From positions 1,736,001 to 1,800,000 of the forward strand of contig NZ_JIAD01000001.1 in NCBI RefSeq assembly GCF_000688015.1: a DNA stretch of 64,000 nt, given 5' to 3'. This DNA is from Eubacterium sp. AB3007 (GTDB lineage: Bacteria; Bacillota; Clostridia; Peptostreptococcales; Anaerovoracaceae). The notes under the pieces were generated by a model. The model was not told the origin of the DNA, ran no database searches, and worked only from the letters and a program-made list of their open reading frames with translations. This document shows positions 27,939 through 36,110 of this stretch, piece by piece; position 1 is the first letter of the stretch, and every line of letters starts with the position of its first letter. Position numbers and translations under genes: made by a program.

Positions 27939-30710
27939 CTATTCAGATACCAATGTCTGATATAGTTTCATCAAATGTGCAACACAATCAGTCTCCGACG
28001 TGATATCCCATGCTTTCCCATAAGCCTCCCAGACAGCCCGATTGTTGGCACGGTGAGCCGTGCGCAGTTCAACAGGCATATAGTTTTCATCGTATAGTGA
28101 AGCAAGAGTTTCATCGGGGTATTGTTCGCGTGCAGCAAGTATCGCGGCTGCAGTCTCTTCTATTTTTTTGATGCATTGTTCAGATGGGTCAGGCCAAGGG
28201 AAAGTGTTGTATACAATGCTTGCTGAATATCTATAGTCGCTTTTAATTCTTCCGCATACTGTTCTCATCCAAGCCATGTGAACATTAGAAGTCAATACTC
28301 CAAAGTGATATAGAGAGTCCGTTGGAATCAGCATATTAGCGTCGCCGCAAATCACGTCAGGCGACATGAATCCAAGAGGGATGTATCTGCGCTTTTCGGA
28401 TGAATGACGAGGAACTAAAATATACTTGCTTTCTGGTTGACGTATTTCTCCGAACAAAAACGGAGTAAGAGCGAGGTCTCTCGTCGATTTTCTGTTACTG
28501 CTCAACCTATGTTCTTTTACACCGGCAATATGCTGTTCTATTTCAGGAACATTTCTGTATAGTGATGGTGTAACATCCTTTAGCCACAAACAATACCTCT
28601 CGACATTGTTGATAAACTCTCTACTTCCAACGAACCGTTTAATACAACCCGTCAGCTGCGGATATCGTGAAACGAGATCGTCATGTTCTTCTCGAGATAG
28701 GAATAAGAAGCCGCCATCATTTGCCATACTACCGAAAACCATAGGCGGGACATCGGATAGAGGGGTTTTTCTGCTTGCGACTAATACATTAGGTGCGTTA
28801 ACAAGATAGGCATTGATATTGTCGACCTCTTGAAGTATTCCATCGGTATATAGTCTTTTGGGAGAAGTACCTCTGCCGCAACTAAAACCAATTATCACGC
28901 AATGGACATGAGCCTTCAAATGAGCCTCCGAGTCCCAGATAAAGGTTCGATGGGCGAAATCAATAACGACACCCATGGATAATAACGCATTCCAAAGAAT
29001 TGAGACAGGTTCTCCCTGTGTGATGGAGTTAGTTGAAACCAGCGCTGCATGTATATCGGTGCTCTTCATATAATCCGCAGCCTTCTTATACCAGCACGAG
29101 ACATAATCCAAGTTACCAACGCCCTTGCTGCCCTGAAAAACGGAGGAGACATCTTTTTTCTGGGAGACATTCATCATACGTGCCCCAATGAAAGGTGGGT
29201 TACCCATGATGTAGTTCAGCCTGTCGGAAGAAACCACGCTGTTCCAGTCCATGGTTACAGCGTTTCCTTCTGTCATGTTGACATAGGTCTTCAACGGAAG
29301 AAAGTCGAGGTTCAACCGAACAATGTCCTCTGTCTCCTTCAACATCTGGGACTCCGCAATCCACAGGGCGGTTTTGGCGACGGTCACGGCGAAGTCGTTG
29401 ATCTCGATCCCGTAGAACTGCCGGATAGAGACCTTGATGGGACTGATCCCGGCAGCGCCGAACATGATCTGCCCCTTGGTCAGTTCCAGCAGTACCTGAT
29501 TTTCAAGTCTGCGTAGTGAGAGATAGGTTTCCGTGAGGAAATTTCCGGAACCTGCTGCGGGATCCAGAAATGTCAAAGACGCCAATTTGTTCTGAAAAGC
29601 CCGCAACTTGGTGTCTTTTGTCTTGGCGACTTTCAGTTTCTTGATCTCTGCGAATTCTGTTTTCAGGGCAGAGAGGAATAGCGGATCAATGACTTTGTGG
29701 ATGTTCTCAATAGATGTGTAGTGCATCCCTCCGCTGCGGCGGGTCTCCGGGTTCAGTGTGCTTTCAAAGACCGCGCCGAAGATGGTGGGAGAAATGTCGC
29801 TCCAATCAAAGCCGAGGCTGGCTTTATCCAGCAGAAGGTCGCGGATGTGATCGGTAATCGGTGGAATGATGATATCCTCTTCGGTGCTGAACAGTCCCCC
29901 GTTGACATACGGGAATTCCAAAAGGTTCTCGTTGGCGAAGGGGTCACGTTGATCCGGTTCTGTTGCAAGTATCCGAAATAATTCTATCAGCCCCATTCTC
30001 ATGTTCTCTGGCTTGAACGAGTTCAGATAGTCGTGGAACATGTCCCGTCGCCCAAAGATACCGGCATCTTCGGCGTAGAGGCAGAAGACCAGACGAACGC
30101 AGAGGACATTCAGACTGTGAAGATAGCGAGGGTCTTTCTGATCCGGGTACAAAGCCAGGAACGCGTCGTAAATCTGACCGACCAGTTCCCCGGCCTTGAT
30201 AGAGACCTCCATCTCATGCTTGAGATAGTCCTTCTTTGTGTCGATCAGGAAGGAGAACTCATTGTATCTCTTTGGAAGTTCGGAAAGGGCAATTCTGGTA
30301 GGGGCTTCCCCCGGCTTGTTCATATTGTAAATCAGGAACTCGCCGAAGTTACTTGTGATGATCCACTTAGGATACTCATCGGCCGGGAGATAGTTGGCAT
30401 AGTTCTTCGCCTGTTCAAAGGGCGTGAGCATTGATCCGCCAGACTGTTTGCTGGCTTTGGTGAGAGACCGCTCAAGGCTCTTCTGTTCAATGATCACCTT
30501 GGTATCAGGAAGGTAAGCGTCGATGAACTTGGTACTGCCGTTAATAACGACTTCCTTCTCAAATTCAATATAACTTGTCGGATGCTCCACGTCGAGCACA
30601 TCTTGAAGGAAGGAAAGCCAAAATGAGTGAGTATCTCCCTTCTCATAGCCACGTCCATTCCAATCGGCGGCGAAGGTTTTCGCTGCGTTCCTTTGTTCCA
30701 TATCTGTCAT
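27939..30710 (-). CDS. MmeI-like type IIG restriction-modification enzyme
   Basis: 923 aa from ATG 30710 (GAGGTG upstream), close to MmeI (919 aa). N-terminal nuclease domain with a PD-(D/E)xK pattern, FIDAYLPDTKVIIEQKS near residues 60-76. A helical region follows, then the gamma-class methyltransferase: FLDPAAGSGNFLTETY (SAM-binding motif I) and catalytic motif IV NPPF in NYIMGNPPFIGARMM. The target-recognition and C-terminal regions follow (FGVLTSNVHMAWMRTVCGR, VYNTFPWPD). A single polypeptide both modifies and cleaves DNA, methylating one strand in known relatives. Last gene of the leftward element operon, so probable defence cargo. Recognition sequence unknown. Confidence 0.85.
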   Translation of the reverse strand: MTDMEQRNAAKTFAADWNGRGYEKGDTHSFWLSFLQDVLDVEHPTSYIEFEKEVVINGSTKFIDAYLPDTKVIIEQKSLERSLTKASKQSGGSMLTPFEQAKNYANYLPADEYPKWIITSNFGEFLIYNMNKPGEAPTRIALSELPKRYNEFSFLIDTKKDYLKHEMEVSIKAGELVGQIYDAFLALYPDQKDPRYLHSLNVLCVRLVFCLYAEDAGIFGRRDMFHDYLNSFKPENMRMGLIELFRILATEPDQRDPFANENLLEFPYVNGGLFSTEEDIIIPPITDHIRDLLLDKASLGFDWSDISPTIFGAVFESTLNPETRRSGGMHYTSIENIHKVIDPLFLSALKTEFAEIKKLKVAKTKDTKLRAFQNKLASLTFLDPAAGSGNFLTETYLSLRRLENQVLLELTKGQIMFGAAGISPIKVSIRQFYGIEINDFAVTVAKTALWIAESQMLKETEDIVRLNLDFLPLKTYVNMTEGNAVTMDWNSVVSSDRLNYIMGNPPFIGARMMNVSQKKDVSSVFQGSKGVGNLDYVSCWYKKAADYMKSTDIHAALVSTNSITQGEPVSILWNALLSMGVVIDFAHRTFIWDSEAHLKAHVHCVIIGFSCGRGTSPKRLYTDGILQEVDNINAYLVNAPNVLVASRKTPLSDVPPMVFGSMANDGGFLFLSREEHDDLVSRYPQLTGCIKRFVGSREFINNVERYCLWLKDVTPSLYRNVPEIEQHIAGVKEHRLSSNRKSTRDLALTPFLFGEIRQPESKYILVPRHSSEKRRYIPLGFMSPDVICGDANMLIPTDSLYHFGVLTSNVHMAWMRTVCGRIKSDYRYSASIVYNTFPWPDPSEQCIKKIEETAAAILAAREQYPDETLASLYDENYMPVELRTAHRANNRAVWEAYGKAWDITSETDCVAHLMKLYQTLVSE

Positions 30711-30880
30711 AGTATTCACCTCGCTGTTAGATAAGTCCATTATAGCATAAGGAAAGGGGTATAAGAATACTGAACAGACCATTTCTATTCCCCTATGTGT
30801 TGAATAGTTGGCAGCAAGATAACAGCCCCCCGGAGCATTCCGAGGGGTATTATAGTAGAAGCCTACTGTAACACACTGTA

Positions 30881-32185
30881 TTACAGGATCACGTCATCAT
30901 CAGTGAAGTAGTAGGCTTGTATTTCGTGCCCGTCAGTGTTGACGAAGCGGCCTTGCAGTGTCTTAGGAAGTGAAGCTGCTAAGTCGTTGTCAAGGACGAT
31001 CCTCGAGAGCACGTCGTCGGCGCGACCACATATTCTATAGTCAACGTTGTTCTTAATCTGGCCGGGCAAAACATTGGCATCGGGACGTTGGGTTCCCAGT
31101 ATCAGGTGTATTCCGGCAGCACGGCCGAGACGGGCGATGGTGGACAATGACTTTATGAGTTCGTCGATGGCTGCCTTGTCTTCCTTCGATGCGCCGGTCT
31201 TGTCCGTCATCTCTGCAAGTTCATCGCAGAAAAGAACGATGCAGGGGAGGCCGCGGGCATGCTCCCGATTGTATTCCATGGTATTTTTGCAGCCTGTTTC
31301 TTTTAAGGCTTGTATTCGGCTACTGAGAATGTTCAGCAGTCCCTGAAGTAGACAAAGTGTTTCGTCGTAGTTGGTGTAGACTTGCAGTGTACCCCAGACA
31401 GTTTTGGAGTAGTCAAGGCCGCCTTTGAAGTCGACCACATAGACCTGATAGCAACGGAGTAGGCATTGGTATAATAGAACTTTCATCAAAACCGTTTTGC
31501 CGGAGCCGGTTGAACCGCCTATCAGAACGTGAGGTGTGACCTCAAGATCGATGGTTTCTCTGCCGAAGACACTAACGCCAACGGTCAATTGATTGGTGAT
31601 ATTATTTGCGATGCTTTTGTCCCATGGCAGATAAGTCGGAAGACCACCTGTCGCTGGGACGTAATATATCAGTATCTCATGTGTACCGCGTCCGTACTGG
31701 ATATCGGCAATGCTGATGTTGAGTGCGGTTTCTATTGCCGCTTGCCGTTCGAGCCATAGGTCAAGTGATATTCCTCGACTTCTGAAAATCAGGCATTGAA
31801 GCGGTCTGCGGTGATGCTCCCGTCGGATAAGCCGCGGCGTCTCTCCGGCTCTGTTAACGATCCCGGCCCGACGGAGACAGTGCTCCGTCCACAGTGCCAT
31901 TGGTGGGCGGCCAGAGACATAGACATAGATGACTACAGTAAGTGATGAGATGAGCACCGCTTCGATAACGGAGGCTATTTGTACCAATGGCGCGAGTGGA
32001 TCGTTTGCCACATCTGTTTCGGCGTTGCATCTTGTCAGGCAGATCACAATTTCGGATAGTACAATTATAGCCAGAACGATCAGTCTTATGGGTTGTCTCT
32101 TGATTTTTCCGACACCCAGAGAAACAGTTTCAACTGCATTGACAAAGCGGGTCTCACTTCTAATGTTTTCGGCTTCTCTATACAT
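30881..32185 (-). CDS. FtsK/SpoIIIE-like DNA-translocase ATPase
   Basis: 434 aa from ATG 32185 (AAGGAGGG upstream); overlaps the end of rep by 8 bp. Two N-terminal transmembrane helices (residues about 33-50 and 72-91), then a RecA-like motor: Walker A GGSTGSGKT at 223-231, YVVDFKGG, Walker B VLFCDELAEM, and IARLGRAAGIHLILGTQRPD. Such TcpA/FtsK-type ATPases couple ssDNA or dsDNA of mobile elements to transfer across the membrane. With Rep it could move the excised element to another cell, but no other conjugation genes are visible, so it would have to use a helper system or a dsDNA-type mechanism. Confidence 0.85.
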   Translation of the reverse strand: MYREAENIRSETRFVNAVETVSLGVGKIKRQPIRLIVLAIIVLSEIVICLTRCNAETDVANDPLAPLVQIASVIEAVLISSLTVVIYVYVSGRPPMALWTEHCLRRAGIVNRAGETPRLIRREHHRRPLQCLIFRSRGISLDLWLERQAAIETALNISIADIQYGRGTHEILIYYVPATGGLPTYLPWDKSIANNITNQLTVGVSVFGRETIDLEVTPHVLIGGSTGSGKTVLMKVLLYQCLLRCYQVYVVDFKGGLDYSKTVWGTLQVYTNYDETLCLLQGLLNILSSRIQALKETGCKNTMEYNREHARGLPCIVLFCDELAEMTDKTGASKEDKAAIDELIKSLSTIARLGRAAGIHLILGTQRPDANVLPGQIKNNVDYRICGRADDVLSRIVLDNDLAASLPKTLQGRFVNTDGHEIQAYYFTDDDVIL

Positions 32186-33386
32186 GTTCGTTCCCTCCTT
32201 GGAGTATGTTGGAACAATCAATTCCTTCCTCTTCTATGTAGTCAAACAGGGAGTAGGACGTGAGGATGTCTTCCTCGGTTACATTGGTAGTCACCAATGT
32301 GGGACTATCGTATACATGGGGAAACGGCTCGTTTCTCCTCCTGTTAAATGCTTCTGGTGCGTCGGACACGCCGGGGCGAAGGAGGGGGTGGTAAATTATT
32401 TTCCCTGAAGGATCGGCTGAAATTGTGTAGTCATCAATGACGCCGTTTCTATTGTAATGTCGCACATAATTGATGCGTCGTATTAAAGCACGCCATGTTT
32501 CGGGCTGAACATCCTGAATAGCGAGGTATTGTTCCTCTAACGGGATATTAGAAGTTATTATTACAGTGGTGAAGCAAGCCTGACGATCATAGTAACGTGC
32601 CGGGAGTTTGAGCGGATACCGATCAAGGTAGTTAAGCATTGATGAAATGGGTATTTCCGAACGAAACTCTTCCAGTACAAGCACTTTCTGTCCCATGTAA
32701 GCATCAAATCTAACTTTGTTCCTGTCGGGATAGTCGGTAATACGGCAGATGTCTTTCGCGTCGTAACACTGATATATACTATACGTCTTGCCTGTGCCGG
32801 TTGCACCGTAAACATAGTACACGGTTACATCGCGGAATGAGTTTTGATGGTCGGTGTTCAAGAGTTCCTCTCTTGCTGTATTGATGCAGTTGATCTTGAA
32901 TATGTAGTCTGGACTATCCTTTATGATTTCGGCGGTGCTCTTGCCCGCTGTGATATCTTCGAGGAGCTTCTGATTTTTGTTATTCGATCTGGAGGCACCC
33001 GGCGTAGGAATTTTCCCAAGTTCCCTAAATGTACCGGGGATTGAAGTTTCTGCTTTTTCGCTGTCTTTCCACTTTCCATCTTTTTTGATATAATCCCTTA
33101 TTTCTGCGGGTGAACCTAATGCCTTTTCTATGTGTGCACGTGGAAAAGTCATCTTCATGGTTGAAAACCTGCGTGGGTTTTCAGAATGGATGTAGATGTG
33201 CACGTGCAGTGTACCTTGTTCACCTTTCTCAAAAGCGAAACATGCGTAGTCAAAAGTGTTCATTTGTATAAGTTCTATCAGAGCGTCTTCCGTCAGTGGA
33301 GACGCTCCATTGAAGTTAATCGTCAGCATCCACCCTCGGGATTGCGGGTCTTTTGACTTTGACGTAGTTATGTCTTTTAATTCCAT
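32178..33386 (-). CDS. rep: CRESS-DNA-type replication initiator (HUH endonuclease + SF3 helicase)
   Basis: 402 aa; ATG 33386 with AAGGAG upstream. The HUH nuclease has motif I WMLTINF (19-25), motif II LHVHIYIHSE (60-69) and motif III DYIKKDG with Tyr99 (98-104). Between II and III lies PRAHIEKALGS, closely matching the circovirus sequence ARCHIEKAKG. The SF3 helicase has Walker A YGATGTGKT (193-201), Walker B VLVLEEF (235-241), LDRYPLKLPA (254-263; circoviruses have CDRYPLTVE) and motif C VIITSN (275-280). It should nick its origin on one strand, stay bound to the 5' end and unwind, giving rolling-circle replication. The matching hairpin origin is 40 bp upstream. Order and spacing of motifs are complete, so probably active. 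Confidence 0.9.
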   Translation of the reverse strand: MELKDITTSKSKDPQSRGWMLTINFNGASPLTEDALIELIQMNTFDYACFAFEKGEQGTLHVHIYIHSENPRRFSTMKMTFPRAHIEKALGSPAEIRDYIKKDGKWKDSEKAETSIPGTFRELGKIPTPGASRSNNKNQKLLEDITAGKSTAEIIKDSPDYIFKINCINTAREELLNTDHQNSFRDVTVYYVYGATGTGKTYSIYQCYDAKDICRITDYPDRNKVRFDAYMGQKVLVLEEFRSEIPISSMLNYLDRYPLKLPARYYDRQACFTTVIITSNIPLEEQYLAIQDVQPETWRALIRRINYVRHYNRNGVIDDYTISADPSGKIIYHPLLRPGVSDAPEAFNRRRNEPFPHVYDSPTLVTTNVTEEDILTSYSLFDYIEEEGIDCSNILQGGNEHV

Positions 33387-33410
33387 GACACTATCTCCTT
33401 GTGTTGTTCT

Positions 33411-33424
33411 ATGCTACATGCTAC
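33411..33424 (-). repeat. tandem heptamer iterons next to the origin hairpin
   Basis: Two direct copies of ATGCTAC on the + strand (GTAGCAT on the rep strand), one base from the hairpin. The stem arms contain the same word (TGTAGCA / TGCTACA). Circoviruses have comparable short repeats beside the stem-loop for Rep binding; that role here is inference. Confidence 0.6.
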
Positions 33425-33425
33425 T

Positions 33426-33456
33426 TGTAGCACAGGTAATACTTCGCTGTGCTACA
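33426..33456 (-). other. rolling-circle origin hairpin with circovirus-type nonanucleotide
   Basis: Perfect 10-bp stem, TGTAGCACAG (33426-33435) and CTGTGCTACA (33447-33456), with an 11-nt loop. On the minus (rep-coding) strand the loop is CGAAGTATTAC and includes AAGTATTAC, the nonanucleotide type cleaved between TATT and AC by circovirus Reps. It lies 40 bp upstream of the rep start. Two further short hairpins abut it: CGCAGGC-AAA-GCCTGCG (33457-33473) and GCGGC-CA-GCCGC (33471-33482). Confidence 0.82.
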
Positions 33457-33541
33457 CGCAGGCAAAGCCTGCGGCCAGCCGCCGCCATGTGCTTGGGGGC
33501 ACACAGCGACGACCGGCATGTCATGCAGTTTCAGTGATCCA

Positions 33542-33862
33542 TTAGCCCTTGTCAGCCGTATGGATGCCGGTAGCGGTAGCGGATATGACAGGCTTTCCAT
33601 CAATGATGTATGCCTTGATTTCCATGCCGGAAAATTTCACGATGGGGAATGTACCTTCCTCAGGTTCCATCTGCTTTGCTCCGGCGATTTTAACGGTAAT
33701 ACTTTCGAGTTTGTGTATGGGACAAGCAATCTTGTACTTGTAGCCCGCTAATGCCCTATCCTTTTTGTCAGCACTGTAATCATAGTACGGTGTAACATCG
33801 GTGAGCAGGAGCCCCTCTCCAAGGGAGCGGGGATCAATTCTTAAGTTGCTTATTGAGATCAT
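33542..33862 (-). CDS. small conserved protein upstream of rep (106 aa)
   Basis: 106 aa from ATG 33862, preceded by a perfect AGGAGG. Soluble, beta-rich, with LGEGLLLTDVTPYYDYSADK, YKYKIACPIHKLESITVKI and KAYIIDGKPVISATATGI. I have an impression of similar small proteins just upstream of Rep and FtsK-like genes in Firmicute integrative elements (YdcP/DUF961-like), but the assignment is weak. An earlier frame extension to 33964 has no ribosome binding site. Might bind DNA or regulate replication. Confidence 0.6.
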   Translation of the reverse strand: MISISNLRIDPRSLGEGLLLTDVTPYYDYSADKKDRALAGYKYKIACPIHKLESITVKIAGAKQMEPEEGTFPIVKFSGMEIKAYIIDGKPVISATATGIHTADKG

Positions 33863-34015
33863 ATTATTGCCTCCTGTTTTATTAGTTTTATTTGGGTAAT
33901 ATCGAATGGTTGTACAGCGGTCAATTTGGAAGACGCTGGAAGGGAGTGTGCCGACAAGCGACACGGCGGATAGTATGGCTCTATAAGAGTGCTTGTGGTT
34001 CTCTTCGTGCGGATA

Positions 34016-34228
34016 TTAGTATTTTCTCTTCATGTTATTGAGCATCGCAGCCACGTCATCCACAAGATAATCCTTCCGGTTGCCAACTTGGACATATTCA
34101 AGTTCGGAAAGAAGTGATCTTGCAGCATCACGCCCAATGCGAAGCATGGACGCGAGTTGGCTTATGTGGATGAAGGGCGATCCTCCGGTGAATACAAGTA
34201 TGTCCTTCTTTATCGTGGTCTTTGTCAT
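34016..34228 (-). CDS. helix-turn-helix protein, probable excisionase or regulator
   Basis: 70 aa from ATG 34228, which overlaps the upstream gene's stop by 4 bp (ATGA), supporting this start despite the lack of a ribosome binding site. The segment HISQLASMLRIGRDAARSLL followed by YVQVGNRKDYLVDDVAAML looks like a MerR/excisionase-type helix-turn-helix with wing. Position near the recombinase end of an integrative element suggests control of excision or of the rep operon. Confidence 0.65.
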   Translation of the reverse strand: MTKTTIKKDILVFTGGSPFIHISQLASMLRIGRDAARSLLSELEYVQVGNRKDYLVDDVAAMLNNMKRKY

Positions 34229-34437
34229 GGGTGAATGCCCGGAATATAGATTATGTCGCAAGATGAAGGACTTAGTGTTTCGTTCTCTTTAGTTGTTATT
34301 CTTCCGGTCACGATAGCATCGCGATGAGTGCAGGCTGCGTCCTGTGCAACGTGAATAACGGTTAAATTGTTGTTGGTTGTCGTATTGTGGCGGGTATTGT
34401 CTACATGGTAGGTTTGTTTCACGTTGGTGTTGCCCAT
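34225..34437 (-). CDS. small element protein of unknown function (70 aa)
   Basis: 70 aa from ATG 34437, preceded by AGGAGGAGC. Polar and rich in Asn, Thr and His (NTNVKQTYHVDNTRHNTTTN), with no membrane segment. Translationally coupled to the helix-turn-helix gene. No family recognised. It is the first gene after the recombinase in the leftward operon. Confidence 0.55.
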   Translation of the reverse strand: MGNTNVKQTYHVDNTRHNTTTNNNLTVIHVAQDAACTHRDAIVTGRITTKENETLSPSSCDIIYIPGIHP

Positions 34438-34784
34438 AATGCTCCTCCTTTCCTGCTTGAGTGCACAGGAAGGGTCTGCACAATTTGGAGTGCCGGTATT
34501 CTCATTTCGCACACTGAAAAGCGAGCCTTCATTAGATGAAGCCCCGCAGGTGTTCCCCTATTCTCTTGTTTTGGATATTCCGGGCTGCCGTGACAATAGC
34601 CGCGGCAACCTGTATTCTCATATATCGTGGTATTCTGATGGAGGAATAGTCTCTATATGGGACATAACTATCCATCAGTGGTTCTGATTAACTAAAATAA
34701 ATGACTAAAATAAAATTACTTACATATATATTATACCGCGCTTTCAATATTTTTTCACGGAAATAGACGACCTTCACAAAATCT
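34438..34784 (-). other. regulatory region between recombinase and element operon
   Basis: 347 bp, low GC at the right. A minus-strand TATAAT is at 34735-34730 with only a weak -35 (GTGAAA at 34758-34753). An inverted repeat CTGATGGA (34635-34642) / TCCATCAG (34671-34678) encloses a second imperfect hairpin. ACTAAAATAAA is repeated at 34691-34701 and 34704-34714. No gene seen. Confidence 0.45.
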
Positions 34785-35981
34785 TCACATTTCTTGCTTT
34801 TTGCTGTGTAATTCATCGACACTCTTCTTGGCGGCAGCAATCGAAGTTTCCTCTGCGTGACTATATATTGCGGCTGTAAGGGAGATATCGGCGTGCCCCA
34901 TGAGATCCTTGGCAACTTCGATGGGGACGCCGGCGGCTCTTAGGTCGGTGCAGAAGGTATGTCTCAAGCAGTACGGTACCAGATCGGCGGCGACGAGATC
35001 ATCTTGCGGAACAGCACGATTGACGGAAGCCCTCTTGCCGGTGGAGCCGTCCCTATAGGCCTCCTCGATTGATCCGGCCTTGCCGCCCATGTGGATGTGC
35101 ATGGCCAAGCGGAAACTTTCCCACATAGTTCGGAGACTGGACTTGGTGTGATGCATATTTTGCCGCGATTTTTTCCGTTGAGGCGCCACATAGTCCTCCG
35201 ATCTGGGTGAGCGTTCTTCCCGGAGGCGGAGAAGTGCTGATTTTAGAGACAGCGATAGGAAAACGTCGCGAGTTGCGTGGATCGTCTTACCATTATATCT
35301 ATCAGTTGCGTCAGCAATGCGATCATCAGACTTCACCATATCCCGCACATGTATGATATCTGCATCAAAGTCGAGGTGCTTCCATTTTAGTGCTGCCACC
35401 TCTCCGGGGCGGAGACCGGCATAGAGCATAATCAGGTAAAACTCCCCGCCGACGAACTCAGATGCCGTTTCGACTAAAACCTTACGTTCCTCATCGGTAA
35501 GTGATCTGCGAGTGTTCCTTATTGCGGGCACTGGCTTAATAATGTCTATTACTGGAGAGCGACGAATAAGGTTGTTGTACTCTGCCTTCTGAAATAGGCT
35601 ATTGAGTGTATTGTATACCTTGTTGACGAGAGAAGCAGACTTACCGGAAAGTCCATCCATGATGCCCTGAACATCCATTTGCTTCACTTTTGACAAAGGA
35701 TATCCACCAATGGCAGGGAGAACCCAATTATTAAGAATGCCTTCGAGGTCTCTATAGTAACGGTCGTTAATCTTCCCTTCCTTATAACGGTGTAGCCACT
35801 CCTGTGACCACTCCCGGACAGTCATACGCCCGGTGCGTAGCCGTGATCCTTCCTCCAGTTCCTTGCGTAACAACGCTTTCTTCTCGACAACCTCTTCTCT
35901 TGTGTAGCCGCTAACATAGTGTCGCTTGCCCTCAAACGTGATCGACCCGCGGAGCAGTTTCTGCCCGTTTTTCCCTGCCAT
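34785..35981 (-). CDS. int: tyrosine recombinase (integrase) of the element
   Basis: 398 aa from ATG 35981, with GGAGGCACAAAG upstream. N-terminal arm-binding-type domain (LLRGSITFEGKRHYVSGYTR), a SAM-like core-binding domain (MTVREWSQEWLHRYKEG...), and the catalytic domain: Arg in YAGLRPGEVAAL, YCLRHTFCT (Tyr in place of the first His of HxxR), GH in LMGHADISL and the nucleophile Tyr in AIYSHAEE. It should insert the circular element at the tRNA-Lys 3' end and, with an excisionase, remove it. It reads away from the adjacent right end (attR) towards the element's interior. Confidence 0.92.
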   Translation of the reverse strand: MAGKNGQKLLRGSITFEGKRHYVSGYTREEVVEKKALLRKELEEGSRLRTGRMTVREWSQEWLHRYKEGKINDRYYRDLEGILNNWVLPAIGGYPLSKVKQMDVQGIMDGLSGKSASLVNKVYNTLNSLFQKAEYNNLIRRSPVIDIIKPVPAIRNTRRSLTDEERKVLVETASEFVGGEFYLIMLYAGLRPGEVAALKWKHLDFDADIIHVRDMVKSDDRIADATDRYNGKTIHATRDVFLSLSLKSALLRLREERSPRSEDYVAPQRKKSRQNMHHTKSSLRTMWESFRLAMHIHMGGKAGSIEEAYRDGSTGKRASVNRAVPQDDLVAADLVPYCLRHTFCTDLRAAGVPIEVAKDLMGHADISLTAAIYSHAEETSIAAAKKSVDELHSKKQEM

Positions 35982-36028
35982 TGCTTTGTGCCTCCGATGC
36001 AAAAATCATGGGATTAACTGTCGATAAT

Positions 36029-36057
36029 AGTATATCACAGACAATTGAACGTTGCAA
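36029..36057 (-). promoter_or_regulatory. recombinase promoter overlapping an arm-type site
   Basis: Minus strand TTGCAA (36057-36052), 17-bp spacer, TATACT (36034-36029). The -35 box lies inside the ACGTTGCAATAG motif at 36049-36060, so recombinase binding could repress its own gene. Confidence 0.65.
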
Positions 36058-36072
36058 TAGTGGTTGCACAAT
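36049..36072 (+). repeat. putative recombinase arm-type sites, right end
   Basis: ACGTTGCAATAG (36049-36060) directly followed by TGGTTGCACAAT (36061-36072). GTTGCA recurs with the same 12-bp spacing and orientation as at 27860-27883. Confidence 0.55.
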
Positions 36073-36110
36073 TCGAGTAAAATATTGAAATATCAACAAA
36101 CGACACAAAC

